Notes: a model not told the origin generated them from the letters alone. A stretch of 64,000 nt of DNA from Pseudovibrio sp. Alg231-02 (GCF_900143565.1 NZ_FREX01000004.1:124001-188000); one strand, 5' to 3'; counted from the first letter of the stretch, positions 15,905-24,749 are shown. Made by a program: numbers and translations.

Positions 15905-16981
15905 TCAACTCGCCTCAGTCACACTCACATGCTTCATCAAGAAAGCATGGAACACCGCGTCGAACTCCTCCGGCTTTTCGATGTAGGCGGTGTGGCCGCA
16001 GTTCCTGACCACGTAACGCTCAACGCTTCCACCATTTGCCTCATAGCGGTCTAGCGCTTGGGAGGTTTGGGTGACCATCGGTTGGGGTGGGAAGACCTCT
16101 TCGCCGGGCCAGCTGGGGAGGAAGCCGAGCTTACCAAGGGAGCCTAGATCAAACATGGAGGTATCGGAGACGACAAGATCATCCGCGCCATGCACCCAAA
16201 GCACAGGCGGTTTGGCTTCGACATCACAGAACCCCAGAGGGTTTGCCTGACGGGTGGGTACGAGTGCATTGGTGCTGCCATAACGGCCCGGAGCGATACC
16301 CGGCCAATTGGGCGAGGGCACCACATCTCCCGGATAGGATTTGTCGCCGGTATGCTGCGCAAACACGGTTGCCATGTAATCGCCTAGCCGCTTGGGTTGG
16401 AAAGGCGGCTTCCAGACAAACGTATTGAGGATGTTGCGCGGGGAAAAATCGCTCCCCGTACTGCTGTCTTTGCCCATAAGCAGCTTTACAAACTCAGGAT
16501 TCACTGCTGCCGCCCCACTACCAGCCCCGTCTTCAAAACACGGTGAGCCATCCGCTTTGCAACACCCAAAGCCAAAGGGAGAGGACGGGCTGACTTGCGT
16601 GAGAGACAGCACCCGCTGCGGATAATCGGCAAGAAACTGCCAGAGCACTCCGCCGCCGAGCGAGTGGCCAACCATATGCGCAGCCTCAATCCCCAACTCG
16701 TCCATCAGCGCGGCAAGGTCATCGGAAAAATCCTTGGTGCCACGAGTTGCATCCACCACTGCGGCAGGGTCAGCGCCTGCATACCCGCGCAAATCTGGCG
16801 CAATGGCACGGAAAAACTTTGGCAAGCGCTGCATGGTCTCTTCAAACCATGTGGCAGCAGAAAAACTGCCATGAATGAAGAAGATCGGCACACCATCCTC
16901 AGGGCCAGAAAACAGCACCCGCGTGGTCAACCGCTTGGATTGAACAGACCGCGCTTCAAGAAGTGTTGGAATCTCAATCAT
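15905..16981 (-). CDS. alpha/beta hydrolase
   Basis: A 358-residue alpha/beta-hydrolase: oxyanion HGSF segment (FFIHGSFSAATWF), nucleophile elbow GHSLGGG, acid in HGADDLVV and catalytic histidine in NCGHTAYIEKP. Between elbow and acid is a large lid (about 130 residues) with a GFGCCKADGSPCFEDGAG stretch that has three cysteines. Epoxide-hydrolase or esterase-type activity is likely; the substrate is unknown. The start is ATG 16981 (GGGGTGAAG upstream) rather than the longer frame. It stands alone on the minus strand. Confidence 0.85.
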   Translation of the reverse strand: MIEIPTLLEARSVQSKRLTTRVLFSGPEDGVPIFFIHGSFSAATWFEETMQRLPKFFRAIAPDLRGYAGADPAAVVDATRGTKDFSDDLAALMDELGIEAAHMVGHSLGGGVLWQFLADYPQRVLSLTQVSPSSPFGFGCCKADGSPCFEDGAGSGAAAVNPEFVKLLMGKDSSTGSDFSPRNILNTFVWKPPFQPKRLGDYMATVFAQHTGDKSYPGDVVPSPNWPGIAPGRYGSTNALVPTRQANPLGFCDVEAKPPVLWVHGADDLVVSDTSMFDLGSLGKLGFLPSWPGEEVFPPQPMVTQTSQALDRYEANGGSVERYVVRNCGHTAYIEKPEEFDAVFHAFLMKHVSVTEAS

Positions 16982-17221
16982 CTTCACCCCAATGCTTTGG
17001 TGCAGGTTACGAGCTGACCCAAGAAAATGCCTGAGACAAACACGCAGGACCAACGGCTTAAAGCAGTTTCATTGCCCGCAAATAAAGGCAAACCACCTCA
17101 AATAGCTAAAACTTGAAGAATGATGGCGGCGCGAATGCACCAATGTCAAGATTCTGCGCCATGCACGTATGGTGGGCGGAAACGGGAGAGCAGGCGTCTA
17201 AGGAAAGGCGTGCGGTTTTCC

Positions 17222-17506
17222 TTATTGTACCCGCTTGGCAGATATTGCCAGGGCTTTGATCTCCAGCAGGGCTTTTACCGCAATTTTACGGCTGGTCAGG
17301 CTGAGTTGTCGCTGCCAGGCGTCCTCATGACGCGACCAGCGGAACGCATTGCTCTTTAAGATCCGGCAGATCTCCTCGCTGGGTTGCTCATCAAACACAA
17401 ACTGAATGCGGTTGATACGCGGATTTTCTCTCACCGTCAGCCCGGGAACACGAATGCTTCCCGGTTCAACCAGTTGCTGCTGTTGCCGAGGGTTGTCTTG
17501 GGGCAT
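17222..17506 (-). CDS. small protein with a phage/plasmid-type FRWS..AWQRQL motif
   Basis: A 94-residue protein. The core (INRIQFVFDEQPSEEICR, then LKSNAFRWSRHEDAWQRQLS) matches a short module found at the ends of large polyvalent proteins of plasmids and phages, where GFRW...AWQR is the hallmark. Here it stands alone, so it may be a remnant or a stand-alone version. Start ATG 17506 has GAGG a few bases upstream. It suggests past contact with conjugative elements, but its function is unknown. Confidence 0.6.
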   Translation of the reverse strand: MPQDNPRQQQQLVEPGSIRVPGLTVRENPRINRIQFVFDEQPSEEICRILKSNAFRWSRHEDAWQRQLSLTSRKIAVKALLEIKALAISAKRVQ

Positions 17507-17653
17507 AGCCTCGATCCTTTTTCTACATGCTATTCCTGAGTACAGAGACGGGGTGCCAACGGGCAGGTCTGATCTGATGCCAGTTAATTGACCCGTTGAA
17601 CTCCCTCTCCGCATCACCCGGCACAGGGGTGTGGTGCTGCAATCACCTTCAAT

Positions 17654-17911
17654 CTACAAGGTGGGATCAACTGCATGTTGAAGTAGGGCAAGAACCCGTA
17701 GACTGCGATCCTGTAGGTCCTCATTGTGTCCCATAATTGCGTGATTGATAGTGAGCAGCATGTCGTATTCCCGTGTGTGCTCCAGCCGGCTTGTCAAAAC
17801 GATGTTCAGAGCTTCCACGAGGTTCTTCAATTGGCAGGATGCAAGTTGAAGGCCTTCTAATTCCTGATGAAAAGAGGTTTCGTCCTCTCTGATAATATTC
17901 AATTCCGACAT
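17654..17911 (-). CDS. hypothetical helical protein, 85 residues
   Basis: A small acidic, all-helical protein (LEGLQLASCQLKNLVEALN, then a second helix) with no recognised family. GAGGCGG precedes the ATG directly, which supports it as a real gene. It lies between the FRWS-motif gene and the AraC regulator on the same strand. Confidence 0.55.
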   Translation of the reverse strand: MSELNIIREDETSFHQELEGLQLASCQLKNLVEALNIVLTSRLEHTREYDMLLTINHAIMGHNEDLQDRSLRVLALLQHAVDPTL

Positions 17912-17944
17912 TCCGCCTCACCCCGTATTTTTTAAATTAATGAC

Positions 17945-18931
17945 CTATTCCGTGTTTTTATTATCCCGCGAATGCCTCCGGTATTTTGCAGGAGACACCC
18001 CAAACTGCCGCGTGAACGCGCTTATGAAATTGTTGTAGTGGCGATAGCCAATGTGCTGCGCGATTTTAGAGAGCGAGGCATCGCTCTGCTCAATCGTTTT
18101 GCGTGCAATCTCCAGCCGCTCATTGCGGTAGACCTCAAAAACCGTCCCTCCGAAAATCTTCTTGAAACCGCTGTTCAGGCGCTTCTCACCAAGGTTCACT
18201 TTGTACGCCAGATCACTCAAAGACAGCGGCGTGCTGAGGCTGCCCATCAGCAGCTTGTAGGCCCGCTGCACACTCGCCACTTCGTACTCGTTAAGCATTC
18301 CGCCAGCCGACACCTGATTGCTGAGAAAGTTGGCTTTCAGTGCCAGCAATTGCAGCACGGCGCCTTCAATAAACAGGTTCCGCATGGTCCCAACCAGCGG
18401 ACTGCTGATCACAGAGCGCACAAGTCGCCGCATCTCTGGTGTCGGGCGAAACTCCAACAGGTGAAACTCCGGCTCGCTTCGCTTCAGAAACGGAAGGAAC
18501 GTAGCAGGAATATCGTCTTCAAGAGCCCGTGCGAGGAACTCCTCTGAAATTGAATAGGAGAGCAATTGCAGGTCGGTGCCGCGCGCAATCTGAAATTTGG
18601 TGGTAGAGGGGCCGTATCTGACAAAATTAGCCCGATCCGCACTCAGACTAAATTGCCCAACCCCGGAGACTGTTGCAACCAACGAGCCTTGTAAAAGAAA
18701 ATTTCCGGATATCGTGCAGGCTTCGTTTCTAAAAGAAGTATAACAGGCGCTAAAATCCCGTTTTGGAAGTATTTTGGCAATCCGAACCTGAAGCTCTTGG
18801 TTGTATTCAATATTGCTAATTATAGCAGAGACGTTTTCGTTGTTTACGTAGAGTGGAGCAGATGCGTCAAAGTACTTTCTGAAATGACCGTCACGTATAT
18901 AGGTCCACTCTGATTGCATTAAATATTCCAC
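17945..18931 (-). CDS. AraC family transcriptional regulator
   Basis: A 328-residue regulator. The C-terminal 100 residues are the double helix-turn-helix of AraC/XylS proteins (SLSDLAYKVNLGEKRLNSGFK, then LSKIAQHIGYRHYNNFISAFTRQFGVSPAKYRR). The N-terminal 200 residues are an effector domain of the PchR-like sort. PchR relatives sense siderophores, but there is no iron gene beside it. The start could be GTG 18931 or ATG 18919. The 249 bases upstream are AT-rich and hold its promoter region. Confidence 0.85.
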   Translation of the reverse strand: MEYLMQSEWTYIRDGHFRKYFDASAPLYVNNENVSAIISNIEYNQELQVRIAKILPKRDFSACYTSFRNEACTISGNFLLQGSLVATVSGVGQFSLSADRANFVRYGPSTTKFQIARGTDLQLLSYSISEEFLARALEDDIPATFLPFLKRSEPEFHLLEFRPTPEMRRLVRSVISSPLVGTMRNLFIEGAVLQLLALKANFLSNQVSAGGMLNEYEVASVQRAYKLLMGSLSTPLSLSDLAYKVNLGEKRLNSGFKKIFGGTVFEVYRNERLEIARKTIEQSDASLSKIAQHIGYRHYNNFISAFTRQFGVSPAKYRRHSRDNKNTE

Positions 18932-19180
18932 TCATAACTATTCCAAAAATAAATTCATTATGCATTTATACCTAGTGCATAATTTTAGTATCAACTAAAC
19001 AGCGAAACTTAACCCCAGTATTACCCTTGCGAATATTTTCGGCCTTCAAGAATAGAAAAACGGGCACAATTACTTACAGGTATGAACACCATAGTTTTCA
19101 GATGGATGCGCACAGGCCCACAGTACACACCCTGCAAATGGGTGTGTTTTAAAGCTAAATCAGTAAATCCTGAAATGAGT

Positions 19181-19774
19181 TCAGGCCTTTTTCAAAGCCT
19201 GCTGCATGGCGCGGTAGGATTGGGTTTGCAGGGCGTTTGAGGAAAGGTTGAAGCTGTTGGCCAGTTCGCCGATCTCCTGCTCGTGCTGAGATAGCATGTC
19301 AGCGTCATCTGTCATGATAGCCAGTTCAACAAAACGGCCAAGGTCAGGAACCTCATCCAGCGTGACGTGGAACTTGCCGAGAAAGTAGATGTCGCGCTTC
19401 TTTTCCAGCCGCTCGACCTCCTCAAACCCCAAAGACAGGATCATGGCGTTCGTCTGATCTGCATCTGCCATATCCATGGAGATACATTTGTCCGGCCCCG
19501 GCCCTTTGCTGATCCAGAGTGCACGGCCTGACGGGCGCATGACACGCAGCACGTGTTGCTGGTTGTTGTTGGCAAGGCGCTTATCTGCAAGGTCATAAAA
19601 GATGTCTTGCTCGGTATTGCCAAGGGTGAAGGGCACGGCTCCACGCGCTTCCAGCTGACTGCGGATCACTTCAAGATCGGCAACAGCGTATTTGCGCTCC
19701 ACTTCATAGATACCGATGAAGTGATCACCCGGATCACACAGCATGCCTTTGGTTTGAAGATCGGTCCCAGTCAT
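19181..19774 (-). CDS. class IV adenylate cyclase (CYTH domain)
   Basis: A 197-residue CYTH-fold protein. The signature ExExK is present as YEVERKY near residue 24, followed by RVMRPSGRALWISKGPG and VTLDEVPDLGRFVELAI, the pattern of CyaB-type class IV adenylate cyclases. Members make cAMP from ATP or hydrolyse triphosphates, so thiamine or inorganic triphosphatase activity is the alternative. Start ATG 19774 has GGGAG seven bases upstream. It is monocistronic. Confidence 0.8.
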   Translation of the reverse strand: MTGTDLQTKGMLCDPGDHFIGIYEVERKYAVADLEVIRSQLEARGAVPFTLGNTEQDIFYDLADKRLANNNQQHVLRVMRPSGRALWISKGPGPDKCISMDMADADQTNAMILSLGFEEVERLEKKRDIYFLGKFHVTLDEVPDLGRFVELAIMTDDADMLSQHEQEIGELANSFNLSSNALQTQSYRAMQQALKKA

Positions 19775-19894
19775 CACAGGCTCCCTAAGCTCATAAGAGT
19801 ATCCTTAAAAAGCGTTTGAGTGGGATGCAAGAGCGGAAGCATCACGGACCACTGTTACGTGACCCGTGATGTCTGTTTGCGTCGCTAAAAGCCC

Positions 19895-20494
19895 TTATGG
19901 GTGGGAGGCGTATTGGGTGCCGACCTTGTAGCGCTTCATCTCGCTGTCGGTCATCCAATGCACATCTTCCGGCGGCGCGGCTTCCAGTGTGTACCAGTAG
20001 AACAGCGGATCGATGCCGATGTTTTTGTAGTACTTGAGATACTTCTCGTGCTCCTTATGCGTTTTGGACAAGTCCAACGCGTTGTAATCCTCGGCACTCC
20101 AGGAATGCACACCAATGCGCGCGCCCTTCACCACAACTCGCTTTTTACCTGCAAGGAAGAAGTCCGTCCCACCAGACGCGATAATACCGTTTGACGGAAT
20201 AACCGTGGTCAGCCCGCGTTCATGAACAATGCGGCCCGCCTCCAGATTGGCGTAATCATCATCGGAACCCGGTACATCCACCATAACGATGCGTTTGATC
20301 TTCGGGTTCTCATCCAAAGCCGCCCGCAAATCGATCGGCGTGGACGAGCTGATGACTCCATTCATCACCAGTTCTCCATCCACGGCCTCAAACCGTGCAA
20401 TCTCGTAGTCATCTTCAATCGAGCCACACCCGGCCAGCACCAGCACTAACAACGCCGCTGCGGGCCAAACCATCATCTTCTTCAAAGCCACCAT
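19895..20494 (-). CDS. lipoprotein with ClpP/crotonase-like fold (COG3904 type)
   Basis: A 199-residue predicted lipoprotein: a basic start, hydrophobic helix and lipobox LAGC (Cys at 23). The mature part looks like a ClpP-like domain: GRIVHERGLTTVI, then SNGIIASGGTDFFLAGKKR and GARIGVHSW. The Ser of ASGG and the His of GVHSW sit where the ClpP serine and histidine lie, so a membrane-bound peptidase role is possible. The gene faces the TetR gene divergently. The substrate is unknown. Confidence 0.78.
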   Translation of the reverse strand: MVALKKMMVWPAAALLVLVLAGCGSIEDDYEIARFEAVDGELVMNGVISSSTPIDLRAALDENPKIKRIVMVDVPGSDDDYANLEAGRIVHERGLTTVIPSNGIIASGGTDFFLAGKKRVVVKGARIGVHSWSAEDYNALDLSKTHKEHEKYLKYYKNIGIDPLFYWYTLEAAPPEDVHWMTDSEMKRYKVGTQYASHP

Positions 20495-20609
20495 TCCAAA
20501 TCCATCAAGTCGTTCTTGTTGGCCTAGTGCTTCTCATAGGTGGGATGAAGGCTGGGTGATCGTCTGCTAGCTTGCCAGTATCACCGTCTCCTGTGGGATT
20601 GATTTGATT

Positions 20610-20625
20610 CAGAACGATCATTCTG
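20610..20625. promoter_or_regulatory. TetR-type operator
   Basis: CAGAACGATCATTCTG, near-perfect dyad (14 of 16 positions symmetric), 15 bases upstream of the TetR gene start. The position and the GAACG-type half-site are those of self-regulating TetR proteins. Confidence 0.55.
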
Positions 20626-20639
20626 ATATCAACTGAGTC

Positions 20640-21242
20640 ATGCCAAGAAAAGCCAACATAACCACACAGAACCTGACCGACCGCGCACTGGGGCATTTTT
20701 GGGAGAACGGCTTCCATGCCTCCTCCCTAGATGATCTCGTGAAATCAACAGGAGCCACCCGTCACGCCATTTACGGCGCATTCGGCGGCAAAAAGCAGAT
20801 GTTCCTCGCATGTTTCCAACGCTATCAGGACCTCGTTGTCTCACCGGCGTTCACTCAGGTAGAGCAGCCTGATGCAACGCTGGAGCAAGTCGCAAACTAC
20901 TTTGAAGCGCAAATCAGCCGGGCAGAGGAAACAGGCCTTCCGGGCCCGGGGTGCTTTGTCGCCAACTCTGCAACTGAGGTTGCGCCGCACGACACGGACG
21001 TTCTGGCCAAGGTGGAAGAACACAATGCCCGCCTCAAGCTGGGTTTTCTCAATGCGTTGCGCAACGAAACGCCTGCAACGCACCAACTGAGCGCTGAAGA
21101 GCTGGAATTGCTTGCGGGGGTGCTGGTGGTGTTCACCAACGGCCTCTGGTCCACCTCCCGCCTCACTCAAGACGGTGATTTTCTGCGCGCCAGCACCAGA
21201 CAATTTTTGGAAACCATCAGAAAACGGATTTCGGCCCCATGA
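20640..21242 (+). CDS. TetR/AcrR family repressor
   Basis: A 200-residue repressor with the N-terminal helix-turn-helix (LTDRALGHFWENGFHASSLDD, then STGATRHAIYGAFGGKKQMF). The C-terminal ligand domain resembles the group with PGCFVANSATEVAP, often reacting to small electrophiles or xenobiotics. The next gene overlaps it by four bases (ATGA), so repressor and membrane protein are co-transcribed. The palindrome directly upstream is its likely operator. Confidence 0.87.
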   Translation: MPRKANITTQNLTDRALGHFWENGFHASSLDDLVKSTGATRHAIYGAFGGKKQMFLACFQRYQDLVVSPAFTQVEQPDATLEQVANYFEAQISRAEETGLPGPGCFVANSATEVAPHDTDVLAKVEEHNARLKLGFLNALRNETPATHQLSAEELELLAGVLVVFTNGLWSTSRLTQDGDFLRASTRQFLETIRKRISAP

Positions 21243-21676
21243 CTGCTATTGCTCCCTCAAATCTCAAAGGAGCCTTCTGGCTCGCCCTGCTGCTAAACCT
21301 GCTTTGGATCAACGCTTCCGAGGTCTTTCGCTATTTCGCCTTCGTCATGCCGTTGATGCGCAGCTCACTTCCGCAACTTCAGGACGTAGCCCCCATGAAC
21401 CTGCCGGTGTTTATGATCTGGGGCGTGTGGGACACGGTGCTGGTGCTCGCAGCAACCGGCCTCAGCTGGGTGCTGCTGGAACGGTTCGGCCCAACCATTC
21501 GCAACGCGCTTTACGCAGGCAGCGCAATCTGGGCAACGGTCTTTGTCATCTTTTGGCTTGGCCTTTGGAACATGAACCTGGCCACCACCCAAGTCGTCCT
21601 GACCGCCTTGCCACTGGCCTGGGTCGAAATGATTGTAGCCGCTCTCATCGTGAGATGGGCAATGGTGCGGGGGTAG
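21239..21676 (+). CDS. four-helix inner-membrane protein in an operon with TetR
   Basis: A 145-residue protein with four predicted membrane helices (about 12-30, 57-76, 86-105, 118-137) and no family I can name. It starts inside the stop of the TetR gene (ATGA overlap), so it is probably the repressed target and might handle the compound sensed by the TetR protein. Confidence 0.75.
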   Translation: MTAIAPSNLKGAFWLALLLNLLWINASEVFRYFAFVMPLMRSSLPQLQDVAPMNLPVFMIWGVWDTVLVLAATGLSWVLLERFGPTIRNALYAGSAIWATVFVIFWLGLWNMNLATTQVVLTALPLAWVEMIVAALIVRWAMVRG

Positions 21677-21733
21677 TTGGTCTTAGGCCATTTTCACAGT
21701 ACCCTGCCCGCCGGATAACGGGGGAGAATCGGG

Positions 21734-22111
21734 ATGGTGCGGGTCACGGGTGGATGTTTGTGCGGCGCAGTTCGCCTTGTGGCGACGGGAGAGCCGGACA
21801 GGGTTGGAGTGTGCCATTGTCTTGATTGCCGTAAACATCACGGCGCCGTTTTCCATGCCTCGGCGGTCTACCCTGAGGAGAAAGTCAGTGTTGAGGGCGA
21901 AGTAAACGCCTATCAAGGCCGCTTCTTCTGCCCAAAATGCGGATCTTCCGTCTATTCAACCAGTGAAGGCGAAGTCGAGGTCCATCTGGGCGCTCTGGAC
22001 GAACCCAACCAGATGACCCCAACCTATGAACTCTGGACCACCCGCCGCGAAACCTGGCTGCCCAAGTTTCCGGTTGCAAAAACCTACGAGAAGGATCGGG
22101 TTGAGGACTAG
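21734..22111 (+). CDS. GFA family (CENP-V/GFA domain) zinc protein
   Basis: A 125-residue protein with the zinc sites of the GFA family: CLCGAV (7-12), CHCLDC (27-32) and FCPKCGSS (around 65-72). Named after glutathione-dependent formaldehyde-activating enzyme, but that activity is disputed for the family. A second, unrelated-position GFA gene occurs at 31737. It follows the TetR-membrane protein pair by 57 bases and may be read with them. Confidence 0.85.
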   Translation: MVRVTGGCLCGAVRLVATGEPDRVGVCHCLDCRKHHGAVFHASAVYPEEKVSVEGEVNAYQGRFFCPKCGSSVYSTSEGEVEVHLGALDEPNQMTPTYELWTTRRETWLPKFPVAKTYEKDRVED

Positions 22112-22119
22112 CTTGTTCT

Positions 22120-22638
22120 TCAGTCAGAAGCTTGCCAATCATGGAGCGCGGTTTCGATATCGTGTTGGTTTCGGCAATGCCAAATGCACTGGTTTGTGGC
22201 GCTTTCCAAACAGGTGCTGATACTGCGGCGAAGTCTTGAACCATTTTTGAGGCTGCGAGCTGCGAAGCGGTATTGCTGAAGCGGCCAGTCCGAGTTTCCT
22301 GCAGGCAGTTCCCGGCGTGTCTTGCCAATGTTGCGCCACGGACGCGCTATCAGGCGCCATGTCCTAACCAGCTCAGGTGGATCAAGCCAGACAACAGCAT
22401 CCGCTCGTGGAAGGGCCAGCGGCAAAAGACTTGGCCCACCTTCAAGGATCCAGGCATCGGTTGCCACGAGTTGCGACAGGTCCCTGTCGACTTCTGATCT
22501 TGATCGTTGTTGCCAGTTACTCGTCAATTTGATTGCATCGAAAGACACCAACGGTATTTCGGAACGCGCAGCACTCATTCGAGCTGCAACGAAACTTTTG
22601 CCTGTTCCGTTTGCACCAGTAACAATCAACCTTCGCAT
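22120..22638 (-). CDS. adenylate-kinase-like P-loop NTPase
   Basis: A 172-residue small kinase-fold protein. Walker A is GANGTGKS at 8-15; VVWLDPPELVRTWRLIARPWRN is the lid-region pattern of the FlaR/'DNA topology modulation' group. It likely phosphorylates a small molecule, of unknown identity. The gene is convergent with the GFA gene, with a gap of only eight bases. Confidence 0.78.
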   Translation of the reverse strand: MRRLIVTGANGTGKSFVAARMSAARSEIPLVSFDAIKLTSNWQQRSRSEVDRDLSQLVATDAWILEGGPSLLPLALPRADAVVWLDPPELVRTWRLIARPWRNIGKTRRELPAGNSDWPLQQYRFAARSLKNGSRLRRSISTCLESATNQCIWHCRNQHDIETALHDWQASD

Positions 22639-22724
22639 CTAAAACCTGCATGGGTTCCGAGAGATCGGTTCAAATCACTATCTGAATCGCAATACCACCA
22701 CAACAGCCCCTGCTGAGTAATGCC

Positions 22725-22940
22725 CTACCCGCAGCAGCTTTTGTCTTGTTGGATTGGGGGGCATGGGACTGTGCCGTAGGAGCAGTAGACACAGCAATCG
22801 CCGGGGAGAGGCTTCAGCAAGGTTCCGCAGGCTTTGCAGTCATAAAACCACTGGCAGGCGTTTGTTGGCATGGTTTCAGTTTCGCTGTGCCCGCATTCCG
22901 GGCAAGTTACTGTGCTTTCAAGGATAACTGTTTCTGTCAT
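22725..22940 (-). CDS. GDCCVxC-domain protein
   Basis: A 71-residue Cys-rich protein with a zinc-ribbon-like CPECGH / CKACG pair and the signature GDCCVYCSYGTVPCPP at 47-62. This family (also found with selenocysteine at the first Cys position) accompanies mercury-resistance genes. It starts four bases after the MerT-like gene ends. It is probably a cytoplasmic thiol carrier for metal handed over by the transporter. Confidence 0.85.
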   Translation of the reverse strand: MTETVILESTVTCPECGHSETETMPTNACQWFYDCKACGTLLKPLPGDCCVYCSYGTVPCPPIQQDKSCCG

Positions 22941-22944
22941 GGCG

Positions 22945-23280
22945 TCACATCAGGCTGATCAGGTGGTCGTTGATTGCGGTCTCGTTCAAAACGATTGCCC
23001 ATGCCAGCGCCGTCACGAGTGTACTCACCAGCAAGTGCCACTGCAGTTGGCCTAGTGCTCCGCGATAGAGAGCAGTGCCCCACGCGGTCAGCAGCAGCAA
23101 AGAGGACGCAGTCAGCACAAAATAGCTTGCCGCGGCAATTTTGCCAAAAACGGCTAACCAACCGCCACCAAGGCCCGCAAGCATCAAAGCAATGGGGAGC
23201 ACGCAGCAGGTGGCTACTCCCAGAGAGGCAAAGGAGCCTGCATGGTTCATTTTTAAAAAGGTCTTCATCGGCAAATCCAT
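22945..23280 (-). CDS. MerT-like mercuric transporter
   Basis: A 111-residue membrane protein with three helices. The first carries the vicinal cysteine pair ATCCVLP that in MerT receives Hg(II) from the periplasm. Later helices lack the second Cys pair of classic MerT, so it is closer to MerF/MerT-like short forms. It is transcribed divergently from the MerR gene from a promoter with the 19-bp spacer typical of MerR control. No merA or merP lies in the window. Start at 23280 or 23268 (MKTFL). Confidence 0.78.
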   Translation of the reverse strand: MDLPMKTFLKMNHAGSFASLGVATCCVLPIALMLAGLGGGWLAVFGKIAAASYFVLTASSLLLLTAWGTALYRGALGQLQWHLLVSTLVTALAWAIVLNETAINDHLISLM

Positions 23281-23313
23281 TCGTCATCGCAGTTGTGATG
23301 GTTCTGCCGCATG

Positions 23314-23344
23314 CTTATAAATGCTGTAGTAACTACAGGATCAA
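23314..23344 (-). promoter_or_regulatory. MerR-controlled promoter with 19-bp spacer and operator
   Basis: On the minus strand TTGATC (23339-23344) and TATAAG (23314-23319) are separated by 19 bases, and the spacer holds the dyad CTGTAG-TTA-CTACAG (23324-23338). An over-long spacer filled by a dyad is the known architecture of MerR-activated promoters. Confidence 0.75.
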
Positions 23345-23359
23345 GGCAGGAGTGATCAC

Positions 23360-23749
23360 ATGTTCGCGATTGGCGAAGCGTCTAAGCGCAGTGGCGTTGC
23401 TATTGAAACGATCCGTTATTACGAGCGCGAAGGCATAGTTATCAAACCTGCGCGCGGGGATAACGGACGTCGCGCCTACTCCGAGAAGGAGATCGGGCAG
23501 TTACGCTTCATTAAACGCTGCCGGGATCTGGGATTCACCATCAAAGATGCACAAGCGCTTCTCAGCCTCGGTGAGCAGCAAGACGAGAACTGCAAAATCG
23601 CCCATGACATGAGCAAAGCGCATTTGGAGTCTGTTCGGGAAAAAATCGAAAGCCTTCGACAGTTGGAAAAAGCGCTCGAAGAGCTCATGGGAAACTGCGC
23701 CAGCGGCAATCTGCAATGCCCTTTGCTGGATCGTCTGCACGCAGACTGA
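23360..23749 (+). CDS. MerR family metal-responsive regulator
   Basis: A 129-residue regulator: N-terminal winged helix (FAIGEASKRSGVAIETIRYYEREGI), long dimerisation helix, and metal-binding cysteines in ENCKIA (about 73), MGNC (about 114) and LQCPL (about 122). The three-Cys spacing fits the Hg(II)-type MerR better than CueR or ZntR. It is divergent from the MerT/GDCCVxC genes and shares their control region. Confidence 0.85.
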   Translation: MFAIGEASKRSGVAIETIRYYEREGIVIKPARGDNGRRAYSEKEIGQLRFIKRCRDLGFTIKDAQALLSLGEQQDENCKIAHDMSKAHLESVREKIESLRQLEKALEELMGNCASGNLQCPLLDRLHAD

Positions 23750-23859
23750 TGTGCTTAGCTGGCCCAACCAGCAAAAACATAGCAACGCAGAAAAACGCTA
23801 AATCGCGCAAAGCAACGCACATTTCAACGCAAACGAGATATCCCCTCTGTAAGCGGGGA

Positions 23860-24495
23860 TTAAGTCTCTTCCAGCAGAGCTGGATCAGCCACCACGGCGC
23901 GCAGCACCAGGTCAGAAACGCTGCGGGCGATTTCTTCCAGATCCTTGTCGGTTTGCTCAGCGCGCGGTGAGTACCAGAAGCATGGGCCGTTCATCAGGAT
24001 GATGATGGAGTGCAGGGTGATGGAGACTGATTGCTTTGCAAACACACCAGCCTCAATGCCTTCTGTCAGCACACCGCGATACAGGTTCTCATAGGCACGG
24101 CGCATTTCGATGATTTGTTCGATCATCTGTGTTTCATGAGGCTTGGCCGCACCACGGAAAAACATGCGGGTGTCTTCGCTGACAACACGGTGATAGCTCA
24201 GGAACTTGAGGATGCGCAGCACATGGGCAATGGACATGGCGCGCAGCTTCTCGACAGGGGGGATGTGTTGCGCTGCAATGGGGCTAACCCGTTCCATAAG
24301 CAGGGAAACAGAGCGCAGGCGCACGGCATAAAGCAGCTCACCCTTGGAGCGGAAATGGTGGTAAACACGCCCCTTTGTAGACCCAAGCAGACCGGCAATA
24401 TCATCAATGGAAGCCACATCCGGCCCCATCCTCATGAAGCACTCCGCAGCAGCGTCCAATATCTCCTGCTGAGACCGGCTCAAATCTTCGATCAT
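23860..24495 (-). CDS. TetR/AcrR family repressor (acyl-CoA-type C-terminus possible)
   Basis: A 211-residue repressor with helix-turn-helix SIDDIAGLLGSTKGRVYHHFRSKGELL at about 28-54. The C-terminal region (FFRGAAKPHETQMIEQIIEMRR) resembles TetR proteins tied to lipid or steroid catabolism (KstR2-like). No target is next to it; the acyl-CoA operons at 32-41 kb have a shared palindrome that a protein like this could bind, but no copy lies at its own promoter. Confidence 0.83.
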   Translation of the reverse strand: MIEDLSRSQQEILDAAAECFMRMGPDVASIDDIAGLLGSTKGRVYHHFRSKGELLYAVRLRSVSLLMERVSPIAAQHIPPVEKLRAMSIAHVLRILKFLSYHRVVSEDTRMFFRGAAKPHETQMIEQIIEMRRAYENLYRGVLTEGIEAGVFAKQSVSITLHSIIILMNGPCFWYSPRAEQTDKDLEEIARSVSDLVLRAVVADPALLEET

Positions 24496-24711
24496 TCCCG
24501 TATTCCCCTAAAGGCTCCCGCTGCCTTCCCTTTAACCCAGTTTGCTTGCAATCTGAATCCGACAAACTGCTTTAAAGCATCTTTCTTGCGCCCAGTCCTA
24601 CCCGAAAACCAGCAGGCACATTTCAGGAATGCGCTGTAAATACACAGGTTTACAGTCCCCACCCGAAGCAAAACCCTAGCATACCTAACGAAATTGTGTA
24701 TCAGAAATTCC

Positions 24712-24741
24712 TTTACCTGAAGCACCAGTCCCTAGTATAAG
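24712..24741 (+). promoter_or_regulatory. promoter close to the metalloprotease-like gene
   Basis: TTTACC (24712-24717), 18-base spacer, TATAAG (24736-24741). The ATG at 24750 begins eight bases past the -10, so the mRNA would have almost no leader, like the two palindromic-promoter genes. Confidence 0.45.
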
Positions 24742-24749
24742 TTCAACCT

